Source of the DNA: Vibrio hepatarius
Lineage (GTDB): Bacteria; Pseudomonadota; Gammaproteobacteria; Enterobacterales; Vibrionaceae
Direction: 5' to 3'
DNA length: 64,000 nucleotides
NCBI RefSeq assembly: GCF_018860525.1
Contig: NZ_JAHKPM010000018.1
Span: 1-64,000 of the forward strand
Part shown: positions 37,349 to 47,166 of the stretch, one piece after another
Position numbering within the stretch: position 1 is the first letter of the stretch
Layout of the letters: each line of letters starts with the position of its first letter
The notes under the pieces: model-generated
What the model saw: only the letters and a program-made list of their open reading frames with translations
Databases searched by the model: none
What the model was told of the DNA's origin: nothing
Made by a program: the position numbers and the translations under genes

Positions 37349-40300
37349 TTATAAGTTGATGGTTTCGGGTAGTGAGAAGTTATATAGCTCTGCTAAGGTA
37401 AATGGATTCCTTTGCGTAAGCGGTTTCACTCTCAGTTTCAGATCGCGACCTGAAACGGTTATGTCACTAACAAAACTACCATCATGTTGATTTGTTAGTG
37501 TTGATTGGCCTAATAGTCTGTAGATTGCCCACTGACCATCCTTGCTCAATACGTACTGTTTACCTTCGTCAGTTACGTCCTGAATAGTAATGCTGACGTT
37601 AAATTCACCACTTTTTGGTGGCCATTCTAATTCTTGGATTCGACTTGGACCATGGTAATAGCTCATTTGTGAGTCGGCGACTCTAATGGTTGCACGTATG
37701 GCACTTGAGTCTAAGTCTAAGACTTTAGTAGTAAATGGAATCGATACGCGGTTCGTGCTCTTATTAATTAAGGTGTCACGTATGACATTGTAATTTTTCA
37801 GTTGCACCAAAAGTTGTGGAGTGAGAGGCATGTTTTCTCCTTCTACTCGTTTAGGTGTCCAGAGATTAGTATCGTAAAATGAAGCCAAGTTTTTTTGCAC
37901 AAAGGTATCTATGATCCCGCCTTTAGCAAAAAGCAGCTCGAAATCTTCTAATGTAATTTCTTCCTCAGCATTCAAATCAAAAGGATATTTGTTGAGTGCT
38001 AAGTCTTTATACTTGGTATACACATCACTGTACCATTGGCTTTGCACACCTTTGGCTGACTCCGCGATCATGACTGACCAGCTTTGTTGAACCAAACCTA
38101 GTAACCAACTGCGAACTGGCTCTGGAGATTTCTGAGCAATTTGTTTAAGGCGAATTATCGGATCTGCTTCAGAGCTTTGCATTCGTTTTCGAGCCGCCAG
38201 TAATGAAGCCATTTGTGGATCTGGTGAGTCGGCTATATCTTTCATATAGGTTCTAAGCCGGCTCAATGCTGTCACGATTTCATCCCAAGGAGTAGGGGAG
38301 TTTGGCGTCTCGTTAATTTGCAACTGATTTAGTTGATAGAAAGCTTGCTCGACACGGCGCATCAATAAGTAGTCAGGTTGTACGAATTCTTCGGCTGAAT
38401 CGGCAAGTTTATCGATAGCTTCGGTCGCCGCTTTAGGTAGCTTGTTTGCGAGCAGCTCATTCTCTCCTGTCGGCGAGAAATGGGTATTAGAATATACTTG
38501 TTTTAAAACAGTAGTAAGAGGTGATGCTGGTCCCGACACAAGATCAATTGCATTAGTAAGATCACCAATTGACTCATACTTTTTAACTTTTAATTCGCTT
38601 AGTGCATTTCTCCAATAGCTTACGTAGTCATCGGTATATCTTTTGCGGATTTTATCTTTGAACTTTTTATGTTCTTTATCGCTTGGGATAACGTTTTTAG
38701 ACAATCCCAGAACCCAGTTATTGGTGATCACGTCTTTGGACATTAAATCAATTCGTGGGCGATAAAAGGTACTAAAGCCTGTTGCCGTATAGACCTTACT
38801 GATATCGAGTAGTTGCTGGTCCACTTTATCATTGAAAACATTGTTAAAGTCAAAGCCGACGGCACGTTCCAAATTTAGAGTGCCGAGGTCGATGCTTTCA
38901 GCCTGGTGAATTAATTGCGCGTAGACCAGATCAATATTAGATTCTGCGAGTAATGTTCGACGTGTTGCTCGAACGATGCCCATATTGATGTTGACTGGTG
39001 GGAAATCAGTTCTGAAGTAAGCGTTGAGATAGTTCATCGTTGTGTCGACTTGTTGTTGATCATTAATGATCTTGGATAAAGTCGAATTGGTCTGTGCAGT
39101 CATATAGCTTAAATCACGCTTATTTGGTTCTTTAAGCATGAGGTAACCTTTTAAAACAGGTAATGCTTTAAGTGGCTGATCTTGATACTGTGTCAATTGT
39201 ACTCGGTACGTTTGCTCGATAACAGGCACTAATTCATTTTGAATAGAATCGAGTAGTGCTTGATAAGCGATCTGTGTTGCTGGTTCTAAGCGACTGACAT
39301 TAAGAGAAATTACCTCCTCATCCATCGCTTTGCTACCTTCTAGCCAAGCGTTGTAAATAGGGTCGATTTTCTTAATAGCTTTCGCTAAATTTACGTCTAA
39401 TTGTTGATTAATGTCTGAAGCAGCGATTTCCGTTTCAATATTGAGTAACTGGTATATAACACGAAGATTGCTATCGAGTGTGGTACCTAACAAATAGGCA
39501 CCTGCAGATAAAAATACGATAGAGGCGACCATAGCCAAACGGCTTTGGCGTAATATGCGTTTGAGGTAAGTCTTATTTTCTCCGGCAAAGTCTGCTTCAG
39601 GCAGAATTTGGGACTCAATCAAAAATCGAATGAAATATGGTGTTTCAGATAATTGAGTATGCTCAGATGCAATAATTGGAAGGTTGAAATAGGTACTACA
39701 ACTTTTTGCTAGCAAGTTGTATTTTCTGCCACCTTGAAGGCATGAAGCAAAAAATAACTCTCTTAAATCTAGATAATAAGCCCCTCGATTAACCTCACTT
39801 AAGCGCTGAACAACGTATTCAATTTCTTTTTGACAAATTTCAAGTTGTTTTGGAAATGAGAGAATGGCTTGTTTCTCTTTGGTTTCATTTGACCCAGAAG
39901 TTGAATCCAAGGCATTTTTTTCGATAACTCTAACTAGGTTATCGAAGCTATCACGGTAATAGTCTACGAGAACCCCTTTTGCATCTTTAAGAGCAATAGA
40001 TAGATACTCAATATTATGCTTGAGAGGGCTTAACTGAACATACTCTTTGAAGCCTTGTAATTTATCTAATTTTGACACCACCATATAGATTGGAAGAGCT
40101 GTATTGGTGCGTTCGCAGATAGAAGTAACGCGTTCAATTAAAGCTGTTAGTGTATAATCGATTTGTTCTTCTTCAGAAATAATTAAAAACTCTAGGTCAG
40201 TAAAGAACAAACAACCTGCAAACGGCTTACGAGGCCGACTTTTAAGTACTTCGCCAACTAATGCCGCCCATAATAAAGTGTCAGAAGCAGAGACTTCTTG

Positions 40301-40744
40301 GAATACCAACCTTTGGTCAGGTTTGAGGTATACGGCTTCGTCAGACTCATACCATTCGAAAAAATCATTTTTTGCAGTCTTTGAATTATCAAGAGTTTTG
40401 ATTGCATTTGAACTAAATAAGAACTGCTTTTTACCTGCTGCACGGTTGCCTAGCAGCAAATAAATTGGCTTGCCCTTAGAACTGGTAAGCAGTGGCTTCA
40501 ATACTAAGCTTAAGGCTTCTTCTTCAGTTTCAAGTTGTTGTTCACGGCCTCGTTTTTTCTTTCTGAAAAAAAGTACGGCTTGATACGACAAAAAAGCAAG
40601 AGCGATTATACCAATGCCGACAAACCAAATCGTCTTTGTAATGGTGTCAGGTGCCCAAAAATGCGCAGCAGAGAGTCCAGCAATAAACACTAAAGCGAGT
40701 ACAGTGGAGAGGAATATCGGATGACGTATTATATTTTTTAACAT
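37349..40744 (-). CDS. tssM: T6SS inner-membrane complex protein TssM (IcmF)
   Basis: 1131 residues, normal IcmF length. Two N-terminal TM helices (about 9-30 and 39-60), a cytoplasmic GTPase-like domain whose Walker A reads GNRAAGKK (Lys in place of the usual final Ser/Thr), a third TM at about 403-425, then the large periplasmic domain that contacts TssJ (C-terminal WPPKSGEFNVSITIQD and ITVSGRDLKLRVKPL). With TssJ and TssL it forms the trans-envelope complex. Starts 2 bp after the upstream TssA-like gene. Confidence 0.95.
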   Translation of the reverse strand: MLKNIIRHPIFLSTVLALVFIAGLSAAHFWAPDTITKTIWFVGIGIIALAFLSYQAVLFFRKKKRGREQQLETEEEALSLVLKPLLTSSKGKPIYLLLGNRAAGKKQFLFSSNAIKTLDNSKTAKNDFFEWYESDEAVYLKPDQRLVFQEVSASDTLLWAALVGEVLKSRPRKPFAGCLFFTDLEFLIISEEEQIDYTLTALIERVTSICERTNTALPIYMVVSKLDKLQGFKEYVQLSPLKHNIEYLSIALKDAKGVLVDYYRDSFDNLVRVIEKNALDSTSGSNETKEKQAILSFPKQLEICQKEIEYVVQRLSEVNRGAYYLDLRELFFASCLQGGRKYNLLAKSCSTYFNLPIIASEHTQLSETPYFIRFLIESQILPEADFAGENKTYLKRILRQSRLAMVASIVFLSAGAYLLGTTLDSNLRVIYQLLNIETEIAASDINQQLDVNLAKAIKKIDPIYNAWLEGSKAMDEEVISLNVSRLEPATQIAYQALLDSIQNELVPVIEQTYRVQLTQYQDQPLKALPVLKGYLMLKEPNKRDLSYMTAQTNSTLSKIINDQQQVDTTMNYLNAYFRTDFPPVNINMGIVRATRRTLLAESNIDLVYAQLIHQAESIDLGTLNLERAVGFDFNNVFNDKVDQQLLDISKVYTATGFSTFYRPRIDLMSKDVITNNWVLGLSKNVIPSDKEHKKFKDKIRKRYTDDYVSYWRNALSELKVKKYESIGDLTNAIDLVSGPASPLTTVLKQVYSNTHFSPTGENELLANKLPKAATEAIDKLADSAEEFVQPDYLLMRRVEQAFYQLNQLQINETPNSPTPWDEIVTALSRLRTYMKDIADSPDPQMASLLAARKRMQSSEADPIIRLKQIAQKSPEPVRSWLLGLVQQSWSVMIAESAKGVQSQWYSDVYTKYKDLALNKYPFDLNAEEEITLEDFELLFAKGGIIDTFVQKNLASFYDTNLWTPKRVEGENMPLTPQLLVQLKNYNVIRDTLINKSTNRVSIPFTTKVLDLDSSAIRATIRVADSQMSYYHGPSRIQELEWPPKSGEFNVSITIQDVTDEGKQYVLSKDGQWAIYRLLGQSTLTNQHDGSFVSDITVSGRDLKLRVKPLTQRNPFTLAELYNFSLPETINL

Positions 40745-40746
40745 GG

Positions 40747-42078
40747 TTATTCAGCCACAACTTTATCTAGTGATGTTTGGATTTGTGCCGCCTTGAGCTG
40801 AGCGATTTTATGTATGTAAATGTTTATCAAGACTAGGGAGCGATCAAGCTCGGTCGGGTCATTGGCCTTCTCGGCATATTCAATTCTCCCTAGGAGAGGA
40901 AATAGTGAATTACTGTATTGATATGCAAGTTGGGTATTGGTGTCATTGTTACCAAGCTTTAAGTTTGCAATGGCTGTTCGCGCACGTGAAAAGCGATTGC
41001 TGATGTCTTTAAAGTCCTGTTCCATCTGACTTTCAAAACGATTTAGCTCAGTTGATAATACTTGCACGGAAGATGAATCGGAATAAAGGTTTGCAAGGTT
41101 ATCGGTGATTTCTATTAAATTTGACAATTGACTCACTTTCTTTGGTGAGTGTTCTAGGTCAAAAACCATCTTGTCAATAGCACTAATGAGTGGTTGTTTT
41201 AACTGTTCAATAGTGTCTTGTTTCTCGGTATTTAAGCCTTGTGTTACTTGCAGTAAGACCGAGATATTGTTTGATGCAATCTTTTGTTTGTATTCCGTCA
41301 GCAATTGATCTTTTTTTAGATAGAAAGCACTTAAAGCAAATATAAAAACACCCACAGCAACAGCGATGGTCCACACAGCAGAGCGATTGCTCTTTGGTTC
41401 AGCATCATGATGAGGAAGTGTTTGAGCCGTGGATGGATTAATCTTGACTGTTATGGGCGGCACACTATTATTTATGGCCTGCGACTTTTCTATTTGTTTT
41501 TGAGATTTTTTCTTCGCTTGTTCTTTTTTATCTTCCGCGTCTTTTAATTCATCAATAAATTGACTCAGTGTACGCCTTACTCCACCAAGAGAAGGTGCTT
41601 TGTGTCCATAATAGAGTCTTAGTTCTTCTTCTATTCTTAGGCAGACTCTGTGTCCAGCTTCAAGGACAGCTTTATCTTCAAGGGTGATGTTAAATTGCTT
41701 GACTCTTTTTTCACCATGCTCTGCTAACCATTCAAAAGCGCCAATCCTAGCGCTTGATTTTGAAACTTCTGGGTAAGATGATGACCAATAAACCACGCAT
41801 AAGTCCAGAATGGCATTGAGTGCATCGACAAATCCGATTAAGCCGTCGTTATGTGCCGAAGCTACCGCATAGTAGCAACCACAACGTAGATCTTTACTCT
41901 GATTCTTAAGGATCGCTTTGGACAATTGTTGTACTTTTTTCCACGAGACGCGCCCCGTCACCTTATTGATATTGTTTATCTGTCGTTTTATCTCCTCAAA
42001 ATCTTCGAGGTTGTTCGGGTTGACTCCGCAAGGAGTCTGCTCGCTTATTGGCCGTCGAGCGAAGTCTGAAAAGTACAT
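40747..42078 (-). CDS. TssA-like (VasL-type) T6SS protein with TM helix
   Basis: 443 residues. The N-terminal ImpA_N domain (RPISEQTPCGVNPNNLEDFE, ILDLCVVYWSSSYPEVSK) is followed by a Lys/Glu-rich coiled region, one TM helix (AVWTIAVAVGVFIFALSAF, about 235-255) and a periplasmic helical C-terminus. This is the VasL-like branch of TssA proteins, distinct from the soluble TssA at 27635. The membrane anchor next to tssM suggests a role at the membrane complex or in anchoring the distal sheath end. Confidence 0.85.
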   Translation of the reverse strand: MYFSDFARRPISEQTPCGVNPNNLEDFEEIKRQINNINKVTGRVSWKKVQQLSKAILKNQSKDLRCGCYYAVASAHNDGLIGFVDALNAILDLCVVYWSSSYPEVSKSSARIGAFEWLAEHGEKRVKQFNITLEDKAVLEAGHRVCLRIEEELRLYYGHKAPSLGGVRRTLSQFIDELKDAEDKKEQAKKKSQKQIEKSQAINNSVPPITVKINPSTAQTLPHHDAEPKSNRSAVWTIAVAVGVFIFALSAFYLKKDQLLTEYKQKIASNNISVLLQVTQGLNTEKQDTIEQLKQPLISAIDKMVFDLEHSPKKVSQLSNLIEITDNLANLYSDSSSVQVLSTELNRFESQMEQDFKDISNRFSRARTAIANLKLGNNDTNTQLAYQYSNSLFPLLGRIEYAEKANDPTELDRSLVLINIYIHKIAQLKAAQIQTSLDKVVAE

Positions 42079-42562
42079 TAATCCTACCCAAGTGACGCTA
42101 GTTATAAAGGCTCAACCAAGTTTATAAAAAATTCTTAATTAAGATGTTTTATTATCAATGTGGGATTTTACGTCGGAGAAAAGCAATTTGTAGATAATAT
42201 ATTGATTAAAAATGATTAAAGTTTATTAACTGTGAACCGTGTCAGTTGGTACTAAAGTTTAGTTGATGTTTTTATCATTAATGGTTTTCTTTTTCATTTA
42301 CCATCTGGTTAAATAAACGCCATTCTATAAAGTTGGTTGAGTATTAAAATATATTCACATTATGCAAATTATTTAAATCGCTTGTATGAAATTCACCCAG
42401 ACAGTCGAAGTGTCTATTTTTCTAGGGAATAAGAAGGTAACACTAGGGGAAAGGAAATAATTATGTGGGATTTTTTTTTCGCTATTGAATTTGTAACTTA
42501 GCCTGCTATTTTGCTCACTTGTTTATTTATGTTTTTACTTTAGACCTTTTGAGGATAAAAGG
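42079..42562. promoter_or_regulatory. Divergent promoter region between the tssM unit and the tssJKL unit
   Basis: 484 bp, AT-rich. No sigma-54 box was found in either direction. It contains a 12-codon ORF (42463-42501) with a strong AAGGAA ribosome site that reads through a run of nine T (42471-42479), a possible leader or slippery tract before the outer-membrane protein gene, and a weak AGACA/TGTCT hairpin near 42400. Confidence 0.5.
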
Positions 42563-43165
42563 ATGAGTAAGTTATGTCAGTGGGGTTTATTGGCCCTAGT
42601 ATGCACAGTATCGACGGCGGTCAATGCGAAGGGAGAGCGCTACGGTGGCTCTGTGAATATGTTGAGTATTGATTCGATAGAGTACGAGCAAGGAGACAGT
42701 GGTACCGCTGATACAATCCGTTATGGCTTCGTACATACTCGACCAATCGATGAAGATAATAATCGCTGGAGATGGTGGTTAGGGTTTAACTACCTTAGTG
42801 AGTCAGTTGATGCCCCTAGCAATGGAATTTATCAAGAAGTTACTAACTATGAGTTACGAGTTGTTCCTCAGTACGCATTAGGTAATTGGTCTATTTTTAC
42901 ACCTTATATTGGTGCTGGTATTTCAGCCGCCTATAGCCAGTATTCTAATCGTTGGCCAGTTGATGGCGATGGATTTAAATATGGCGCTCAACTTGATGAT
43001 ATTGACCAGTTTGAAGCAGGTGCCGTAGCAACTTTAGGTACTGTTATTAAATTGGGAAGTAATCCTGATGCCCATATTCAGGTTGTTCCACAAGTTTCTT
43101 ATATTCTGCCGATCTATAACGATGGTTTGGGTGGACTTGAACTTTCAGTATCACTTCTATTTTAG
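42563..43165 (+). CDS. T6SS-cluster outer-membrane beta-barrel protein
   Basis: 200 residues with a Sec signal peptide (LCQWGLLALVCTVSTAVNA) and alternating aromatic/polar strands ending in LSVSLLF, whose terminal Phe is the usual C-terminal signature of outer-membrane barrels. About eight strands fit the length. It is the first gene of the rightward unit with FHA-tssJ-tssK-tssL, so it may tune T6SS assembly at the outer membrane or protect the envelope. No specific T6SS role is known to me. Confidence 0.75.
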   Translation: MSKLCQWGLLALVCTVSTAVNAKGERYGGSVNMLSIDSIEYEQGDSGTADTIRYGFVHTRPIDEDNNRWRWWLGFNYLSESVDAPSNGIYQEVTNYELRVVPQYALGNWSIFTPYIGAGISAAYSQYSNRWPVDGDGFKYGAQLDDIDQFEAGAVATLGTVIKLGSNPDAHIQVVPQVSYILPIYNDGLGGLELSVSLLF

Positions 43166-43177
43166 AGGGTAATAGCT

Positions 43178-44521
43178 TTGTTAGAGCGCTTGGTCATAGT
43201 CATATCAAAGCACCCTGAAGAATATACGGGAGCAAAATTTGTAGAATTGCCAGACAGTGGTGGTTCTATTGGGCGTAATCCAGGTTGTTCAGTACCTTTG
43301 ATTGATCATAATCGTTATATATCGAGTACCCATTGCCTTGTCAGTATGTATGGAGATGCGCATTACATTAGTGATGTTAGTACTAATGGGTTGATTGTGA
43401 ACGGAAATAAGTTACTTAAAAACCAACCAATTCCGGTTCATGAAGGAGATATTATTACCTTAGGCCAATATGAGTTATCAGTCAGTGTTGAGAAGGAAGC
43501 TGATACCTTAGATATTGCATGTGATATTACGCCAGATAGGGATAACAAAGATCCATTACTGAATTTGGAGGAAATTGAATTTGAGTTGGAGCAGGAAGGG
43601 CCATTAGAGGAGATATTTTTTGAAACTCAATCAAATGAGTCGGATCTATCTGATCCTATGGCACATTTAGACTTTTCTTTAAAACAAGATGATAACCATC
43701 TGATTAGAACAGAAGGTCATGAGCCTGAAACAATTTCAGCAATTGATGAGTCAACACGACAGCTTGTTGATGATAGTTTAAGTGTTTATTCCGAATTTGA
43801 TGCGCCTAGTTTGATTCCTGAAGACTGGATGTCTGGCGAGGAAACCCGAACTATCGAGGTTGCGTTACCAGCAGAGCAAGAAGTAGAGAGTATAAGTAAA
43901 CAGCCCAATAGTCTTTTAAATTCCCCAGACGAACGTTCAGCTCAAGAATGGGAAGAAATGGCTTCCAATCATGAAACACATCAAATAAATGAAAGTGAAA
44001 TAAAAATGCCTTCAGCCAATGGTGGAGCCATTGACGCTTTCAGAAAGGGGTTAGGTATCACCGACAACTCACTATTAGAAGATGATCCACGCCTATTTGA
44101 ACAAATGGGCATGTGTTTACGTTTGTGTATGACTAAGCTACAGCATGAGCTGGTTGAAATTGAAGAGTTGAAACAATCCCCTGCGGCTACAGATACTGAT
44201 CTTATTAGCTTGATGCTTGACTTAAACAAACAAAGCATGCTCTCACCTAATGAACTTGTTGAACAGATGCTGGATGAAATTAGTGAACATAAATTGCTCT
44301 ATGAGCAAGCACTAAATAGTTATGTTCAACAAAGTATTAGTCTATATGATCCAATAGTATTTGAGCAAAAACATGAAAATAAAGGCTTTTTGATTAAACA
44401 AAAGTTATGGGACTCATATAAGTTACATTATTTGGAGAGTTTGAAAGGTGTCCATGGTATTGGCACCAAGAAACTTGTACAAGAAAACTATAATAGGCTG
44501 TTAAAAGAAAAACATGCGTAA
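43178..44521 (+). CDS. tagH: FHA-domain T6SS scaffold protein (TagH/Fha-like)
   Basis: 447 residues from a TTG with GAGGG 9 bp upstream. The N-terminal FHA domain (about 25-100) has the phosphothreonine-binding motifs GSIGRNPGCSV, ISSTHCLV and DVSTNGLIVNG. An acidic linker follows, then a helical C-terminal TagH-type region (GGAIDAFRKGLGI; KGFLIKQKLWDSYKLHY). In characterised systems the FHA protein is phosphorylated by PpkA, so it is the likely partner of the kinase at 25637. Overlaps tssJ by 8 bp. Confidence 0.9.
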   Translation: MLERLVIVISKHPEEYTGAKFVELPDSGGSIGRNPGCSVPLIDHNRYISSTHCLVSMYGDAHYISDVSTNGLIVNGNKLLKNQPIPVHEGDIITLGQYELSVSVEKEADTLDIACDITPDRDNKDPLLNLEEIEFELEQEGPLEEIFFETQSNESDLSDPMAHLDFSLKQDDNHLIRTEGHEPETISAIDESTRQLVDDSLSVYSEFDAPSLIPEDWMSGEETRTIEVALPAEQEVESISKQPNSLLNSPDERSAQEWEEMASNHETHQINESEIKMPSANGGAIDAFRKGLGITDNSLLEDDPRLFEQMGMCLRLCMTKLQHELVEIEELKQSPAATDTDLISLMLDLNKQSMLSPNELVEQMLDEISEHKLLYEQALNSYVQQSISLYDPIVFEQKHENKGFLIKQKLWDSYKLHYLESLKGVHGIGTKKLVQENYNRLLKEKHA

Positions 44522-45014
44522 ATTTATTTTCATAGTATCCCTGTTATGCTTATCGGGTTGCTCGATGTGGGAACAGTTTAAAGAATCGAGTGGGATTACA
44601 CCGGAAACCTCTTCTATCGAATTGATAATTGAAGCCTCCCCTCAACTTAACGTACGTAAAAAGGGCCAACCTTCACCGGTTATATTACGCATTCATGAAC
44701 TCACATCTCCTGTTTTATTTCGTAATCTTGATTTTTTCGCTCTGTTTGATAACGACAAAGAGTCCTTAGGTGACGAATACATAAAGCGCTATGAATATCA
44801 GTTGAAGCCCGGTGAGAAAATTCATCAGGTTTTGGAATTGGATCCTGCTACACGAGCGCTAGGCTTTTCTGCCGCTTTTCGCGACATCAATGGCTCATCT
44901 TGGAGAAAGCTCGAGATAATTGAAGAGAAATCTGAGTACTTCTTGAAACTTAATCTAGAGGAAAATGAATTATCATTTGATTCTACGCGCGGAATTGAAC
45001 AAACATATTTTTAA
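44514..45014 (+). CDS. tssJ: T6SS outer-membrane lipoprotein TssJ
   Basis: 166 residues. Lipoprotein signal with lipobox LSGC (Cys16) and a TssJ beta-sandwich (PSPVILRIHELTSPVLFRNLDFFALF). TssJ anchors TssM to the outer membrane. Tightly packed between the FHA gene and tssK. Confidence 0.93.
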   Translation: MRKFIFIVSLLCLSGCSMWEQFKESSGITPETSSIELIIEASPQLNVRKKGQPSPVILRIHELTSPVLFRNLDFFALFDNDKESLGDEYIKRYEYQLKPGEKIHQVLELDPATRALGFSAAFRDINGSSWRKLEIIEEKSEYFLKLNLEENELSFDSTRGIEQTYF

Positions 45015-45025
45015 GGAATATCAAG

Positions 45026-46351
45026 ATGTCACTATATAATCCTGTGGTGTGGCAAGATGGCATGTTCATGAAGCCACAGCATTTTCAGCAGTTGGATCGA
45101 TCTCAAACTAAACGAAGTAGCATGCTGTTCTCCAGTAGTTCGCCTTTGTTTTGGGGTGTGAATCGCATAGAGATAAACACTGAGCTTTTGACGCAGGGTA
45201 AAATTGCTGTGACAAGTGCGGCGGGTATATTGCAAGATAAGACACCTTTTGACTTGCCGCTTCTTGCAGATGTCCCTGACGTTAAAGAAGTGGACCCTTC
45301 TGTAACAGATAAAATTATTTATCTATGTTGCCCACTTCCGTCAGAACGAGAGGAAGTATTTGGTTCTGATAGAGATGATGTGCGTTACATTGTCAGCTAT
45401 CAGGATGCGGTTGATTCTTGTTATGATAATGAAGACACCGCCAATATTACAGTCGGAAAGCTGAAATTTTGTTTGATGTATGAAGATGAGGATCGAAGTG
45501 CTTTTACAGGCATTCCAATCCTCAAAATCTCAGAAGTCAAAGCGGATGGTAGTGTTGTTCTTGATGATCGTTATATACCTACGTGTATCGATATTAAAGC
45601 ATCAGAATTATTGACAAAGTTTACTAATGAATTTGCTTCTATGCTGAAGCACCGTGCTGAGTCCATCGTTGAGCGACTTGGCACAGTCGACCAACAGGGA
45701 GTTTCTACTGTATCAGACTTTATGCTCTTACAAGCGCTGAATCGCTATGAGCCGCTATTTTGGCATTTTTCGAGTGTGGAAGGAGTGCATCCCGAGTCTC
45801 TATATCGAACTCTTCTCCAAGTTGAAGGCGAGCTGTCCACCTTATGCTCAACATCACGCAGGCCACCAGATTTTGTTGAATATAACCACGGTGAATTGAC
45901 TGCCTGTCTATCAAAAACCCTGGATCATGCCAAGCGAACACTAAGTGTAATGTCTGAGCAGCGAGCTATACCTTTAACTCTTCAAGAGCAAAGCTTTGGC
46001 ATTCGTACTGCAGTGATTCCCGATAAGAAGGTTGCCGAATCCGCAACCTTTATCTTGGCAGTTAAAGCGGATGTTACTCTTGATATTCTTCATACTCAGT
46101 TTGTAAGTCAAACCAAGATTGGAGCTATCGATAATATTCGTGATTTGATTAATCTTCAACTACCGGGTATCAGTATCAAGCCTATGCCAGTAGTACCGCG
46201 TGCTCTACCTTATCATGCGGGTTATACCTACTTTGAACTTGAGAGATCAAGTGAAGAGTGGGCTGCACTTGAGAAAGCTTCAGCTATTGCTGTACATGTC
46301 TCGGGTGACTTTGCCAATCTATCACTTCAGCTATGGGCAGTGAGAGTATGA
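45026..46351 (+). CDS. tssK: T6SS baseplate protein TssK
   Basis: 441 residues. Diagnostic start (VVWQDGMFMKPQHFQQLDR) and the central FMLLQALNRYEPLFWHF segment. TssK links baseplate wedges to TssL/TssM. Shares an ATGA overlap with tssL. Confidence 0.95.
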   Translation: MSLYNPVVWQDGMFMKPQHFQQLDRSQTKRSSMLFSSSSPLFWGVNRIEINTELLTQGKIAVTSAAGILQDKTPFDLPLLADVPDVKEVDPSVTDKIIYLCCPLPSEREEVFGSDRDDVRYIVSYQDAVDSCYDNEDTANITVGKLKFCLMYEDEDRSAFTGIPILKISEVKADGSVVLDDRYIPTCIDIKASELLTKFTNEFASMLKHRAESIVERLGTVDQQGVSTVSDFMLLQALNRYEPLFWHFSSVEGVHPESLYRTLLQVEGELSTLCSTSRRPPDFVEYNHGELTACLSKTLDHAKRTLSVMSEQRAIPLTLQEQSFGIRTAVIPDKKVAESATFILAVKADVTLDILHTQFVSQTKIGAIDNIRDLINLQLPGISIKPMPVVPRALPYHAGYTYFELERSSEEWAALEKASAIAVHVSGDFANLSLQLWAVRV

Positions 46352-47139
46352 GTTACATAGATAACGATGTTACTGTTGTACTTTTCCAACCTGATCCAGG
46401 TAAACCAATGGAGGTTATGCCTGCACCAGACCTATCCAGAAACATTGCAGTTAAAGACCCGAATATCGAGACTATGGGTGTTAATCCTTTAGTTGATCAG
46501 TTTTCATGGTTAATTGCGAGTCTGTCTTGTATGTCTTCTATCCCATGGTTAGAAGACCCTCAGCCGTTTAGGGAACAAATTGCGAGAGAAATTCGTAAAG
46601 GCGAGCGTAAATTGAATGAGATGGAAGTTGATAGAGCATCTGTTTTGGTTATCCGGTATTGTTTATGTGCCGCTATAGATGAAGCTGTATGTCGTCAAGA
46701 GTGGGGGGCAAATAGTAATTGGAGCCAAAATAGTTTACTGGCAGAATTTCACAATGAGACTTCTGGTGGTGATAAGTTTTTCACCATACTGGAGCGTCTA
46801 AAAGCGGATCCTAGACGCTACCGCTACGTTATCGAGCTTCTGTATCTTCTTATTCAATTAGGCTTTCAGGGTAAGTATGGCCGCGAAGAAAGGGGACAAG
46901 AAAAACTCGCAGATATAGCGAATACCATTTACCGTCTAATCAAGGATGAAAGAATGGCTGAAAATGAGAAAGTTTCGCTGGTCAATTTAAAAGCAAAATA
47001 TCTCAAGCAGCCTTTAAAGCGTGTTATCCCTCCTAAAGTGACCCTTGGTGTTTCTGCTCTTTTATTTTCAGTTATGTACCTTATTACCTACGTGATCATT
47101 GATACAAACTTTCAGAACCTGTTAAACAACTTCCAGTAA
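46348..47139 (+). CDS. tssL: T6SS membrane-complex protein TssL (DotU family)
   Basis: 263 residues from the ATG overlapping the tssK stop. DotU cytoplasmic domain (VIRYCLCAAIDEAVCRQEWG, WSQNSLLAEFHNETSGGDKF, YLLIQLGFQGKYG) and a single C-terminal TM helix (about 232-252). There is no fused OmpA/peptidoglycan-binding domain. Last T6SS gene, closed by a terminator. Confidence 0.95.
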   Translation: MSYIDNDVTVVLFQPDPGKPMEVMPAPDLSRNIAVKDPNIETMGVNPLVDQFSWLIASLSCMSSIPWLEDPQPFREQIAREIRKGERKLNEMEVDRASVLVIRYCLCAAIDEAVCRQEWGANSNWSQNSLLAEFHNETSGGDKFFTILERLKADPRRYRYVIELLYLLIQLGFQGKYGREERGQEKLADIANTIYRLIKDERMAENEKVSLVNLKAKYLKQPLKRVIPPKVTLGVSALLFSVMYLITYVIIDTNFQNLLNNFQ

Positions 47140-47166
47140 AAAAGTCTGCGTTATGCAGACTTTTCC
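47139..47166 (+). terminator. Terminator at the end of the T6SS cluster
   Basis: AAAAGTCTGC (47140-47149) pairs with GCAGACTTTT (47155-47164) around GTTAT immediately after the tssL stop. Confidence 0.82.
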
